From an uncultured Bacteroidales bacterium (lineage in GTDB: Bacteria; Bacteroidota; Bacteroidia; Bacteroidales; F082), in assembly GCA_900317055.1 (NCBI GenBank), contig ONFF01000015.1, forward strand, positions 62,001 through 126,000: DNA of 64,000 bases, given 5' to 3'. Of the stretch, positions 1-7,845 are shown piece after piece. Within the stretch, counting starts at the first letter, position 1. Each line of letters starts with the position of its first letter. The notes under the pieces are model-generated. The model saw only the letters and a list, made by a program, of their open reading frames with translations. It ran no database searches and was not told the DNA's origin. The translations under genes and the position numbers were made by a program.

Positions 1-97
1 GACCTACCTTAAAGCCAAAGGAAAAACCTTTGTACTGTGCTGAAGCAGTCAGCGACATGGCCATCAAAAGGCCAACGATAAGTAAACTTTTCTTCAT
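1..97 (-). CDS. Secreted or outer-membrane protein, N-terminal fragment
   Basis: Only the first 32 codons are inside the window; the gene continues beyond base 1. The ATG is the complement of 95-97. The peptide starts MKKSLLIVGLLMAMSLTASA, a clear Sec signal peptide with an Ala-x-Ala type cleavage site, followed by QYKGFSFGFKVG. An aromatic and glycine-rich start after the signal is common in small outer-membrane beta-barrel proteins of Bacteroidota, so a porin-like barrel is a reasonable guess, but too little is visible to name it. Confidence 0.6.
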   Translation of the reverse strand, partial: MKKSLLIVGLLMAMSLTASAQYKGFSFGFKVG

Positions 98-130
98 TTG
101 ATTATAGATTTAGGTTAGTATTTAAATTCG

Positions 131-161
131 TTGAAATGCTCCGCATTGACTAACGTCGAAT
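131..161. repeat. Degenerate copy of the GCATTGACTAcGTCGAAT repeat
   Basis: The intergenic stretch contains GAAATGC-tcc-GCATT followed by GCATTGACTAACGTCGAAT. Nearly the same string, in reverse complement and without the extra A, lies inside the coding sequence of the secreted protein at 21337-21355. I read both as members of one short repeat family. It lies between divergent genes, upstream of the promoter at 246. Confidence 0.4.
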
Positions 162-245
162 CTTCGATTTCGGCGTAGCCAATTTCCAATTTGGGGACAA
201 AAGTAGTCTTTTTTTTGATTGTGTGTATAAATCATGGAAAATTTC

Positions 246-253
246 TACCTTTG
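246..253 (+). promoter_or_regulatory. -7 promoter box (TACCTTTG) of the first aminopeptidase gene
   Basis: TACCTTTG matches the Bacteroidota -7 consensus TAnnTTTG. Transcription would start near 257, so the upstream in-frame ATG at 234 lies before the promoter and the ATG at 282 is the likely start. No convincing -33 TTG is seen at the usual spacing. Confidence 0.6.
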
Positions 254-281
254 TAGGACTAAAAAGCAACACCTTATCATA

Positions 282-1574
282 ATGAATAACACTATTCCCA
301 ACCGACTTTTCAGCAGAAACAGAGCCAACCTTGTGGCACAATTGCCTCCAAAATCAGTGGCTGTTTTCACTGCCAACGAAGCCATGCCACGCAATGGCGA
401 CGAATTCTATCCTTTCAGACAACAATCGGACTTTTTTTATCTCACGGGCATCAATGAAGAGAACGCCTATCTCATCATCGCACCTGACTATCCTGATGAG
501 ACCATGCGAGAAATCCTCTTCATCGAGCCATATGATGAAGTGAAAGCCACCTGGCAAGGCGAGATGCTCGACAATGCACACGCCTCCGAGCTCTCCGGCA
601 TAAAAACCATCAAAGGCAGCGACGCATTTTGGATTACATTGAACGACATCGTCTTTTCGGGCTATGGCGACACCATTTTTTTGAATAGCTACGAATATCC
701 GAAATACGAATGTGCCGTAGAAACTATTCAAAAACGATTCGTCAAAAGAGTCAAAGAGTTGTACCCGATGCACAACTATGGTCGCTCCGCCCCGATTCTC
801 AATGCCTTGCGCATGAAAAAGTCAGAGGATGAGATTGCCATTACGCAGCAAGCTTGCAACATCACCGCGAAAGCCTTCCGCCGCTGCTTGGATACCGTAA
901 AACCTGGCATGTATGAATTTGAAGTGCAGGCAGAAATCGAATACATCTTCAAGCAGAACAATGCTACAGGCCATGCCTACGCACCCATCATCGCCGGAGG
1001 CAAGAACGGATGTTGCTTGCATTACTCCAAGAACCAAAGTCTGCTCAACGATGGTGACCTGCTGCTCTTCGACATCGGCTGTGAGCTGAAGAACTACTCC
1101 TCTGACCTCAGTCGCACCATTCCAATCAACGGCAAGTTTACTCCGCGACAGGCTGATTGCTACAACGCCGTGCTCCGCGTGATGAAAGAAATCACCAAGC
1201 TCTACCGTCCCGGTGGCACCATCAACGAAATCAACGAGACCACCCACCGCCTGATGGAACAGGAAATGATCAAGCTCGGTCTCTTCACCGCTGAAGATGT
1301 GAAGAACCAAGACCCCGAAAAGCCTCTGGAACGCAAATACCTGATGCACGGCATGTCGCATCACATCGGCCTCGACGTGCACGACAGCATCGACAAGTTC
1401 AAACCTTTTGAACCAGGCATGATACTCACCTGCGAACCAGGTATCTACATCCGCGAAGAAGGTATCGGCATCCGCATCGAGAACGACCTGCTCATCACAG
1501 AAGGCAATCCCATCAACTTGTTTGAAGGTCTGCCAACGGAAATCGAAGAGATTGAGGCGGCAATGAAAAAATGA
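282..1574 (+). CDS. pepP: Xaa-Pro aminopeptidase (peptidase M24B)
   Basis: A 430-residue metallo-aminopeptidase that removes an N-terminal residue preceding proline; expected to be cytoplasmic because no signal peptide is seen. Residues 1 to about 130 form the AMP_N domain and about 175-415 the pita-bread catalytic fold. The five metal ligands are visible: D264 (FDIG), D275 (SSDLSRT), H360 (HGMSH), E385 (CEPGIYI) and E400 (IRIEND). The start at 282 is preferred over the ATG at 234, which overlaps the promoter. Size and motif order fit E. coli PepP (about 440 residues). A second M24 gene follows 117 bases downstream on the same strand. Confidence 0.9.
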   Translation: MNNTIPNRLFSRNRANLVAQLPPKSVAVFTANEAMPRNGDEFYPFRQQSDFFYLTGINEENAYLIIAPDYPDETMREILFIEPYDEVKATWQGEMLDNAHASELSGIKTIKGSDAFWITLNDIVFSGYGDTIFLNSYEYPKYECAVETIQKRFVKRVKELYPMHNYGRSAPILNALRMKKSEDEIAITQQACNITAKAFRRCLDTVKPGMYEFEVQAEIEYIFKQNNATGHAYAPIIAGGKNGCCLHYSKNQSLLNDGDLLLFDIGCELKNYSSDLSRTIPINGKFTPRQADCYNAVLRVMKEITKLYRPGGTINEINETTHRLMEQEMIKLGLFTAEDVKNQDPEKPLERKYLMHGMSHHIGLDVHDSIDKFKPFEPGMILTCEPGIYIREEGIGIRIENDLLITEGNPINLFEGLPTEIEEIEAAMKK

Positions 1575-1589
1575 TTATTTTTGCATTTT

Positions 1590-1660
1590 TGTAGAGACGC
1601 ATTGAATGCGTCTCAAATCAAACCCATATTCCATTGAGACGCAATCATTGCGTCTCTACA
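1590..1660. repeat. GTAGAGACG palindromic repeat, double hairpin
   Basis: Two adjacent hairpins (GAGACGCATT/AATGCGTCTC-type at 1590-1615 and TTGAGACGCAA...TTGCGTCTC at 1634-1660) also pair with each other through outer arms TGTAGAGACGCA and TGCGTCTCTACA. The same GTAGAGACG/CGTCTCTAC arms recur at 8943, 16350 and 36841. Located between two co-directional genes, it could fold in the transcript, but there is no T-run to make it a classical terminator. Confidence 0.75.
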
Positions 1661-1691
1661 GATACAGAATCAACAACAAAAACAAACCAAT

Positions 1692-3113
1692 ATGTTCGCA
1701 AAAGACATTTATAGTGGCCGTCGCGCCACATTGAAAAAAATGATCTCGAAGGGCATCGCCTTCTTCCCTGCCAACAACGAGGCGCCCTTCAACTATCCCG
1801 ACAACACCTACATCTACCGTCAGGATAGCAACTTCTCCTATTTCTTTGGCCTCAACCACCCCGATCTGGTCGGTGTCATCGACTTTGAGACGGGCGAGGA
1901 AATCCTCTTCGGCGTCGAGGTCACCATTGACGATGTGATTTGGTGCGGTCCCCTGCCCTCGCTGAAGGAACAAGGCGACTGCATCGGCATCACCGATTGC
2001 CGCGACTTTAACAAGTTTGGCGAATACCTACAACAGGCTATCGCCAAAGGTCGCCAGATTCACATACTGCCCACCTATCGTGCAGACACGAAGATCCAAT
2101 GCGCCGAATGGTTAGGCTGTAATATTAATAAGGTGTCGGACTATGTCAGCCTTGAGCTTATCAAGGCCGTCATTGCCATGCGCGAGGTGAAGAGCGAGCT
2201 TGAAATCGCAGAGATGGAACGCGCCGCCAACACTGCCTATTACATGCACACCACCGCCATGAAGATGTGTAAGCCTGGTATGATCGAGCAAGAAATTGCC
2301 GGTGTGGTGGAAGGACTATCGCTGTCAGGCGGCGGCCCTGTGTCATTCCCCGTCATCCTCAGCGTGGATGGTCAAACATTGCACAACCATGGCCACCACA
2401 ATGTGTTGAAGGAAGGCCGCATGATGGTTTGCGACGCAGGTGCCGAGACGGAAAACTACTACGCCTCTGACTTCACCCGCACCACCCCTGTGGGTGGCGT
2501 GTTCAACCAACGCCAGCGCGAGATTTATGAAATCGTGCTTGCTGCCAACCAAGCAGTTGCCGCCAACACGCGTCCTTACATGCCTTATATGGTGATGCAC
2601 ACCCTTGCCTGCCGCACTCTGATTGAAGGCTTGAAAGGCGTCGGTTTGATGAAAGGTGACACAGAAGAGGCCCTGATGAACGGTGCCCACTGGCTCTTCA
2701 TGCCTCACGGTCTCGGACACATGCTCGGCATGGATGTGCACGACATGGAAGGTCTCGGCGAGACCTATGTAGGCTATGACGACATCACACCGCGCTCCAC
2801 CAAGTTGGGCTTTAGCGGCTTGCGTTGCGGCAAGACCCTGAAACCAGGCTTTGTAGTCACCGATGAGCCGGGCATCTACTTCATCCCCACACTCATTGAC
2901 ATGTGGAAGGCCGAAGGCAAGTTCAAGGAGTTCATCAACTACGATAAGCTAGAGACCTACAAGGACTTCGGTGGCATCCGTATCGAAGACGACTTGCTTA
3001 TCACCGAAGACGGCTGCCGTATCCTTGGAAGGCCGATTCCAAAGACCGTCGCAGAGGTCGAGGACATGTGTGCCCAAGGCCGAGAATGGATCAAGATGAC
3101 AGCGATGTACTAA
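1692..3113 (+). CDS. Second M24-family aminopeptidase P-like protein
   Basis: A 473-residue paralogue of the preceding gene. It has an AMP_N-like N-terminal domain (about 1-140) and an M24 catalytic domain with metal ligands D248 (CDAG), D260 (ASDFTRT), H343 (HGLGH), E392 (DEPGIYF) and E432 (IRIEDD). It carries an insert between the H and E ligands, typical of the longer eukaryotic-like aminopeptidase P group. No signal peptide is seen. Both copies keep all catalytic residues, so both are probably active and may differ in substrate. Whether they share a transcript across the repeat at 1590-1660 is not shown by the sequence. Confidence 0.85.
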   Translation: MFAKDIYSGRRATLKKMISKGIAFFPANNEAPFNYPDNTYIYRQDSNFSYFFGLNHPDLVGVIDFETGEEILFGVEVTIDDVIWCGPLPSLKEQGDCIGITDCRDFNKFGEYLQQAIAKGRQIHILPTYRADTKIQCAEWLGCNINKVSDYVSLELIKAVIAMREVKSELEIAEMERAANTAYYMHTTAMKMCKPGMIEQEIAGVVEGLSLSGGGPVSFPVILSVDGQTLHNHGHHNVLKEGRMMVCDAGAETENYYASDFTRTTPVGGVFNQRQREIYEIVLAANQAVAANTRPYMPYMVMHTLACRTLIEGLKGVGLMKGDTEEALMNGAHWLFMPHGLGHMLGMDVHDMEGLGETYVGYDDITPRSTKLGFSGLRCGKTLKPGFVVTDEPGIYFIPTLIDMWKAEGKFKEFINYDKLETYKDFGGIRIEDDLLITEDGCRILGRPIPKTVAEVEDMCAQGREWIKMTAMY

Positions 3114-3123
3114 AACATTGTCT

Positions 3124-3211
3124 CACGCAGAATCCGCAGAATCAAATGAAGCGTAAAGCGACGCAAAGCTGTCGTTCGATAGGCTTCAACGAATTCTGCG
3201 GATTCTGCGTG
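3124..3211. repeat. Inverted repeat between convergent genes
   Basis: CACGCAGAATCCGCAGAAT at 3124-3142 is the exact reverse complement of ATTCTGCGGATTCTGCGTG at 3193-3211, so 19-bp perfect arms flank about 50 bases. The element sits between the stop codons of the aminopeptidase (plus) and the TonB-dependent receptor (minus) and could end transcription from both sides. It is long and clean enough to be a palindromic repeat family member rather than a simple terminator. Confidence 0.65.
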
Positions 3212-3218
3212 CAAATAA

Positions 3219-5741
3219 TCAGAACTCCATCACCAACTTCACATTGACATACCTAGGCGTCAAATAATTTGGTGCGCCATAATATTGGTTGTCCATGTAT
3301 TTCACCCAATTGTAGGAAATCACATTCGGGATGTCAAGCAAGTTGAAGACATCCACACTCACGAACATATTCCTTACATAGCGTAGCGGATTGCCTTTAC
3401 TAAAGCTGGAGGCCTCGCTGATAAGTTGCTTGCTAAAGCCAATATCAACGCGGCGATAGGCCGGATAGCGGCTTGAAGTGGAATAAAAGTCGGAGTTGTT
3501 TTCATTGACAGGCAAACCCATGCCAAAGGTCAGCGTCATGTTGACACGCCAAGTTGGGGCATTGGGAATGTAATCCTGGAAGAACAGCGAGAAGTTGACC
3601 AACTGATTGGAGGGACGGTAATGCCAACCCAAAGCAAGGGTGTCGGCCACTTGGTCATCAGTGTGGTTATAAAAAGGCAAACGCTTGCCCTCAGCATCCA
3701 CCAAACAATAATCGCCGCGAATATCCTCCTTGGTCTGCATGATGGACAGGCTCGCCCAGCTGTCGATGCCCTTCACAAACTCTCCGTTCACTTTGAAATC
3801 GAGACCCGTTGCGTATGCTCTTGCAGATTGGTCAGCATAGTAGCGAATACGAACATTATCGATGTCGTAAGGGATAACATGGGTGAACCATTTAAAATAC
3901 AGTTCCGAGGTAAGAATAAAAGGTCGATTGAAGGCCCGGAACTTGAAATCGTTGCCAGCCACAATCTGATACGACTGTTGCGCTTTGGCATCTTTGAAAA
4001 GACTGCCGTCACGGTTTCGGATTTCACGATAGAATGGCGTTTGGTTATAAACACCGCCTGACAACCGATACACCATCTCATTTTTCTCATTCTCAGGCTT
4101 ATAGGCAATTCCAGCCCTTGGACTGACATAAACCTTATTATTATAGCCCCAGTAATTGGTCCTCAAACCACCCGTGATGACAAACTCGCCTTCTTCTTTG
4201 TAAGGAATTGTCCATGAGTTCTGAACAAAACCGTCAAGATTATTGACAGAAAGCAGATTGTTTGACTTATGCACAAAATCCATCCCGATCTCAGGTAACA
4301 CATCGGGATAGCCACCAATCACATCAGGAACATGAGGCAAGCTATAACCAGCCGAGTCCATCATCTGCCATTCGTCCACCACATCATAGATTTCCTGATG
4401 TTGGAAGCGCAAGCCCCATTTCAGCAGACAGTTATCAAAGGCATAGAGACCTTTATGGTCGAGGTTGTAGACCTGGGCATAAAAGTCGTTGCGAGCATGC
4501 TTGGTGAGTGTACCAACCTCGTGGTTTTCAATTACCTCGCCGAAGTCTTCGGAGCCGAAAGAAGTGTTGCGAATCCCGAAGAAATACTGCTCCTGAATGT
4601 CAAATGTCTCGGTTTCGTAAGCAGAATAGGCCGAAGCTATCCACTTCAAGTTCAAGTCCTTGCTGGGTTTGTATGACAGAGTAAAGGCACCTAAGCCCGT
4701 CGCATAGTCATCGATTTCCTGTCCTCCGAAATACACATTCAGCTGAAGCGGGATGTCAATGGTGCCGAAGTTGATTTTCGCATTTTGTGGAATCAACATA
4801 TATCGGTTCTTGGAGTAATACCCCAAAAACGACAGTCCCCATTTCTCATTGAACTTGTAGTTGAACAAGGCTTGTGCATCGGTGAAGTTAGGCTTGTAAT
4901 CGCCTTTGGTGTTCATCATACCCAATGCCAAGGCCGTGTTTTTGTAGCGTGCCCCGACCAAATAGCTGAATTTCTCGTTTTTCGTCGCGCCTTCCACATG
5001 GGCTTCAGCGCCCAAAAGACTCAAGCTCAACGAGCCGGCGATTTCCTTAGGCGTTTTATAAGTCACATCGAGCACCGACGACATCTTGTCGCCATACTCG
5101 GCTGCAAAGCCACCTGCCGAAAACTCGATATTGTTGACCAACTGCGAATTAACAAAGCTCAATCCTTCTTGTTGTCCCGACCCGACGAGGAAAGGACGGT
5201 AGATTTCGATACCGTTCACATAAATCAGGTTCTCGTCAAAATTGCCGCCACGCACACGATATTGCGAGCTCAGTTCGTTGTTCGACACCACGCCCGGCAA
5301 GGTCTTGATAAGGGTTTCCACTCCACCGCCCATCGTGGGGAGCATGGTAGCCTGCTTAGCGTCAAGGCGTGTCAGGCTTGAGGCCTCGGTGCCACGGTCG
5401 CTGATGACGGCATCGGGGAGCACCGTAGCGGTGGAATGCAGCACCATATCGAGCTTCCGTTTTTCGCCTTGTTTCAGTCGCACCGTAGCTTGTTTCTGCT
5501 CATAGCCGATGAACGAGAAATGGATGGTCCAAGTGGAATCCGACAACAGCGACAGTTCATAATAGCCTCGCGAGTTGGTCGTGTAGCCCACCAAAAGCTC
5601 GGGTACCACCACATTGGCCATTTCGATGGGATGACCCTGCTCGTCAATCACCTTGCCGTAGACCGTAGCCGTCGGCAACTGCTGTGCCGTGGCAAACAGA
5701 GAAGACAACAAAAATGCTATGAGGATGAACTTCGCTCGCAT
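3219..5741 (-). CDS. TonB-dependent receptor with carboxypeptidase-regulatory-like N-terminal domain
   Basis: An 840-residue outer-membrane transporter that imports a substrate using the TonB-ExbBD motor. The chosen start gives a clean signal peptide (MRAKFILIAFLLSSLFATAQ); the frame runs 42 codons further upstream, but that part overlaps rpmB and its terminator. After the signal comes a CarboxypepD_reg-like beta-sandwich (GKVIDEQGHPIEMANVVVP, about 26-110), then a plug domain (VETLIKTLPGV, YRVRGGNFDENLIYVNG) and a long beta-barrel ending in VKLVMEF with a C-terminal Phe, as in outer-membrane proteins. No SusD partner lies next to it, so it is not a classical PUL pair; the substrate is unknown. 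Confidence 0.88.
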   Translation of the reverse strand: MRAKFILIAFLLSSLFATAQQLPTATVYGKVIDEQGHPIEMANVVVPELLVGYTTNSRGYYELSLLSDSTWTIHFSFIGYEQKQATVRLKQGEKRKLDMVLHSTATVLPDAVISDRGTEASSLTRLDAKQATMLPTMGGGVETLIKTLPGVVSNNELSSQYRVRGGNFDENLIYVNGIEIYRPFLVGSGQQEGLSFVNSQLVNNIEFSAGGFAAEYGDKMSSVLDVTYKTPKEIAGSLSLSLLGAEAHVEGATKNEKFSYLVGARYKNTALALGMMNTKGDYKPNFTDAQALFNYKFNEKWGLSFLGYYSKNRYMLIPQNAKINFGTIDIPLQLNVYFGGQEIDDYATGLGAFTLSYKPSKDLNLKWIASAYSAYETETFDIQEQYFFGIRNTSFGSEDFGEVIENHEVGTLTKHARNDFYAQVYNLDHKGLYAFDNCLLKWGLRFQHQEIYDVVDEWQMMDSAGYSLPHVPDVIGGYPDVLPEIGMDFVHKSNNLLSVNNLDGFVQNSWTIPYKEEGEFVITGGLRTNYWGYNNKVYVSPRAGIAYKPENEKNEMVYRLSGGVYNQTPFYREIRNRDGSLFKDAKAQQSYQIVAGNDFKFRAFNRPFILTSELYFKWFTHVIPYDIDNVRIRYYADQSARAYATGLDFKVNGEFVKGIDSWASLSIMQTKEDIRGDYCLVDAEGKRLPFYNHTDDQVADTLALGWHYRPSNQLVNFSLFFQDYIPNAPTWRVNMTLTFGMGLPVNENNSDFYSTSSRYPAYRRVDIGFSKQLISEASSFSKGNPLRYVRNMFVSVDVFNLLDIPNVISYNWVKYMDNQYYGAPNYLTPRYVNVKLVMEF

Positions 5742-5801
5742 GAATGGATAACTGAAATTATCGGGAATTATTATCTGTCGGAAGGGAATTGGCCTAATTA
5801 A

Positions 5802-5834
5802 ACAAAAAAAGCCGCTGCGCAAGGCACAGCAGCT
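5802..5834 (-). terminator. Rho-independent terminator of rpmB
   Basis: On the minus strand GCTGCTGTGC-CTT-GCGCAGCGGC forms a stem (with G-U pairs) followed by TTTTTTTG. It lies 26 bases after the rpmB stop and upstream of the receptor start. Confidence 0.75.
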
Positions 5835-5860
5835 CTGATATGGTTCACATTGGCAATAAA

Positions 5861-6103
5861 TTACCAACGCTCAAGGTTACCCTCTGCAGAAGCATCCAAG
5901 ATGGCTTGGTAGATACCCTTCTTGTTGATGGTACGCATGCCAGCGGCTGAAACCTTCAGCACAATCCATTCATCCCATTCCGGAACATAGAACTTCTTGA
6001 TTTTCAGATTCGGTTCAAATGTTCTCTTGGTCTTCTTATTGGAGTGAGAAACATTGTTGCCGTGCATGACCTTTTTTCCTGTAATTTGACAAACTTTTGA
6101 CAT
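5861..6103 (-). CDS. rpmB: 50S ribosomal protein L28 (bL28)
   Basis: An 80-residue basic protein starting MSKVCQITGKKVMHGNNVSH, which is the hallmark N-terminus of bL28; later KRTFEPNLKIKKF also fits. It is a component of the large ribosomal subunit. In many Bacteroidota rpmB is followed by rpmG (bL33) and a small DUF4295 gene; neither is seen here, and a terminator follows directly. The promoter box at 6151-6158 gives a leader of about 40 nt. Confidence 0.95.
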   Translation of the reverse strand: MSKVCQITGKKVMHGNNVSHSNKKTKRTFEPNLKIKKFYVPEWDEWIVLKVSAAGMRTINKKGIYQAILDASAEGNLERW

Positions 6104-6150
6104 GACTCTTATCCTTTATTATTTACACTTGTCTTTTTTCTAACGGGCTG

Positions 6151-6158
6151 CAAAAATA
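6151..6158 (-). promoter_or_regulatory. -7 promoter box (TATTTTTG) of rpmB
   Basis: CAAAAATA on the plus strand is TATTTTTG on the minus strand, a match to TAnnTTTG, placed 48 bases before the rpmB start. Confidence 0.55.
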
Positions 6159-6233
6159 CAATTTTTTTCTTTACCCAAAGCGTTTCTGAAAAATTTGTGT
6201 CAAAAAAAGTGCAATCGCTTCGATTTTCCATGT

Positions 6234-7142
6234 TCAACTCTTCATATGAACATCCATCTGTGGGAACGGAATATTCAGGCCTTCCTTGGCAAAAGTCTTG
6301 TAAACCTTTTCGTTCATGCTGAAAAATGTCGGCCAATAATCCGCTGAATTGACCCATGCACGCACCGTGATATCAACCGAACTGCTGTTGAGTTTACCTA
6401 ATTCTATAAAAGGTTCGGGTGACTTCAGAACTCGCTGATCCCCGTCCAACAGCTGTCGCAACACGGTCTTTGCCTTGTCGTAATCATCGCCGTACGCAAT
6501 GGAGAACACCCAGTCGACACGACGCGTATCCTGTTTCGAGAAAACGGTCATCACACCGGTGGCAAGAGGGCCATTGGGCAATATCACCTCTTTGTTATCG
6601 GTTGTCAACAGATGCGTATTGAAGATTTGTATTTCGTTCACTATGCCTTCCATACCCTGTGCGGAAATAAAGTCGCCCACCTTGAAAGGTCGGAACATGA
6701 TAATCAGCACACCACCGGCAAAATTCTGCAATGTGCCACCTAACGACATGCCCACTGCCAATCCAGCAGAGGCCAGCAAGGCTACCAATGACGAGGTATT
6801 AATGCCCAAAATGCCGACAATGGCCATAATGAGGAAGAAATTCAGCACCACAGCGACCAAATTCGACAAGAAGCTATGCAAGGTGGTATCGCCATGGCGG
6901 CTCATCAATCCATTTGCCATCCATCTCTTAATCAGTTTGATGACCCAACGGCCTAAAAGAAGCACAACTATGGCGGCGATTATCTTTAGCCCCAATGGGA
7001 CAACATAAGTCTTCACCAAATCGGGAAGCCATTCCGAGACAGGGGTTGTGGTCAGTTTTTGGATGCCTTCGGTCACTGAGGCAAGCGTAGAAGTGTCTTG
7101 TATCGTCTCTGAAACCTGAGTAACTATGCTGTCATTTTCCAT
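6234..7142 (-). CDS. Mechanosensitive ion channel, MscS family
   Basis: About 302 residues from the chosen ATG (MENDSIVTQ). An N-terminal amphipathic region is followed by membrane segments at roughly 50-75, 95-120 and 125-145 (the pore helix, with GLAVGMSLGGTLQNFAGG, matches the MscS TM3 glycine/alanine pattern), then the beta domain (FKVGDFISAQGMEGIVNEI) and a C-terminal alpha/beta domain. The protein opens on membrane tension and releases osmolytes. The start is set by the promoter box at 7164-7171; the longer frame would begin in the divergent exosortase gene. Confidence 0.88.
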   Translation of the reverse strand: MENDSIVTQVSETIQDTSTLASVTEGIQKLTTTPVSEWLPDLVKTYVVPLGLKIIAAIVVLLLGRWVIKLIKRWMANGLMSRHGDTTLHSFLSNLVAVVLNFFLIMAIVGILGINTSSLVALLASAGLAVGMSLGGTLQNFAGGVLIIMFRPFKVGDFISAQGMEGIVNEIQIFNTHLLTTDNKEVILPNGPLATGVMTVFSKQDTRRVDWVFSIAYGDDYDKAKTVLRQLLDGDQRVLKSPEPFIELGKLNSSSVDITVRAWVNSADYWPTFFSMNEKVYKTFAKEGLNIPFPQMDVHMKS

Positions 7143-7163
7143 ATTTCCGTTATTTTTGAGATG

Positions 7164-7171
7164 CAAAGGTA
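7164..7171 (-). promoter_or_regulatory. -7 promoter box (TACCTTTG) of the MscS gene
   Basis: CAAAGGTA on the plus strand is TACCTTTG on the minus strand. It places the start of transcription near 7160, 18 bases before the chosen ATG. Confidence 0.6.
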
Positions 7172-7191
7172 CGGATAATTCATATATTTTG

Positions 7192-7199
7192 TATTTTCG
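7192..7199 (+). promoter_or_regulatory. Possible -7 box (TATTTTCG) of the exosortase gene
   Basis: TATTTTCG differs from TAnnTTTG by one base. The same variant occurs before corA (35844) and a related one before nrdJ (9102). It lies 17 bases before the ATG at 7216, back to back with the MscS promoter. Confidence 0.4.
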
Positions 7200-7215
7200 C
7201 CCCAAAATTCTTTCC

Positions 7216-7845
7216 ATGAGTCTCGATAGCATCAAAGCCTATTGCAAGAACCCGAAAAATCGTAGCACGGTCAATGTGGGGCTGTTTATCATATTGATAA
7301 TCAGCTTTCATTATCTTTATTTAGGTTGGCAGGCTTTAGATTATTGGCCTGTCGGAAAATTGGTTTACAAACTGATGCTTTGGTCTGTCGACCTGGTCTA
7401 CAGCCAATCTTGCTGGGTGCTTGACCATATATTTCGCATTGACCTCACCACCTTCAGTGGCACGCGACTCATAACCGCTATCGATTCCAAGGGAGGTCTG
7501 GCCCGAGTCGTCATCGCCCCTGAATGTGCCAGCCTGAAGCAATGGATGCATTGGCTCTTCCTCATGATTCTTTTCCCCGGCCCATGGAAACACAAGTTGT
7601 GGTACATCCCTGCAGGTCTGGTCATCATCGAATGGACCAATGTGGTGCGCATCTGTGGCATCATGCTCATGCAGATTGCCTGGCCAGACATCCACATCCA
7701 TCTTTTAGGCAACGATATCAACACCTTCCACCTCGCCCACGACTATATTTTTAAGCTGTTCTTCTATCTCATCATCTTCCTCATGTGGATGCTCTGGGTG
7801 GAAAAATTCTACAATCCGTCATTAAAAGCCAAACAACATGAATAA
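7216..7845 (+). CDS. Exosortase/archaeosortase-family membrane protein
   Basis: A 209-residue polytopic membrane protein. Exosortases are membrane transpeptidase-like enzymes thought to process C-terminally tagged secreted proteins. The candidate catalytic triad is present: Cys in APECASLKQ, Arg in NVVRICGIM, and His in FHLAHDYIFK, each in or next to a predicted membrane helix, in the correct order and spacing. The start at 7216 is chosen because the longer frame runs into the MscS promoter. It overlaps the next gene by 8 bases, so the two are translationally coupled. No obvious PEP-CTERM-like substrate is in the window, and the sorting signals seen here belong to T9SS instead. It may belong to one of the small Bacteroidota exosortase subfamilies; which one cannot be told by eye. 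Confidence 0.75.
   Translation: MSLDSIKAYCKNPKNRSTVNVGLFIILIISFHYLYLGWQALDYWPVGKLVYKLMLWSVDLVYSQSCWVLDHIFRIDLTTFSGTRLITAIDSKGGLARVVIAPECASLKQWMHWLFLMILFPGPWKHKLWYIPAGLVIIEWTNVVRICGIMLMQIAWPDIHIHLLGNDINTFHLAHDYIFKLFFYLIIFLMWMLWVEKFYNPSLKAKQHE

Noticed and set aside
234-281. Upstream ATG that would extend the first aminopeptidase by 16 residues
   Set aside because: It overlaps the TACCTTTG promoter box at 246-253, so it would not be in the transcript.
822-1382. Long reverse-strand frame inside the first aminopeptidase gene
   Set aside because: A shadow of the coding strand, without a start context or recognisable domain; the same holds for the many long antisense frames elsewhere (for example 29841-31142 and 56028-57281).
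5742-5867. 42-codon N-terminal extension of the TonB-dependent receptor
   Set aside because: It overlaps the end of rpmB and its terminator, and the signal peptide begins only at 5741.
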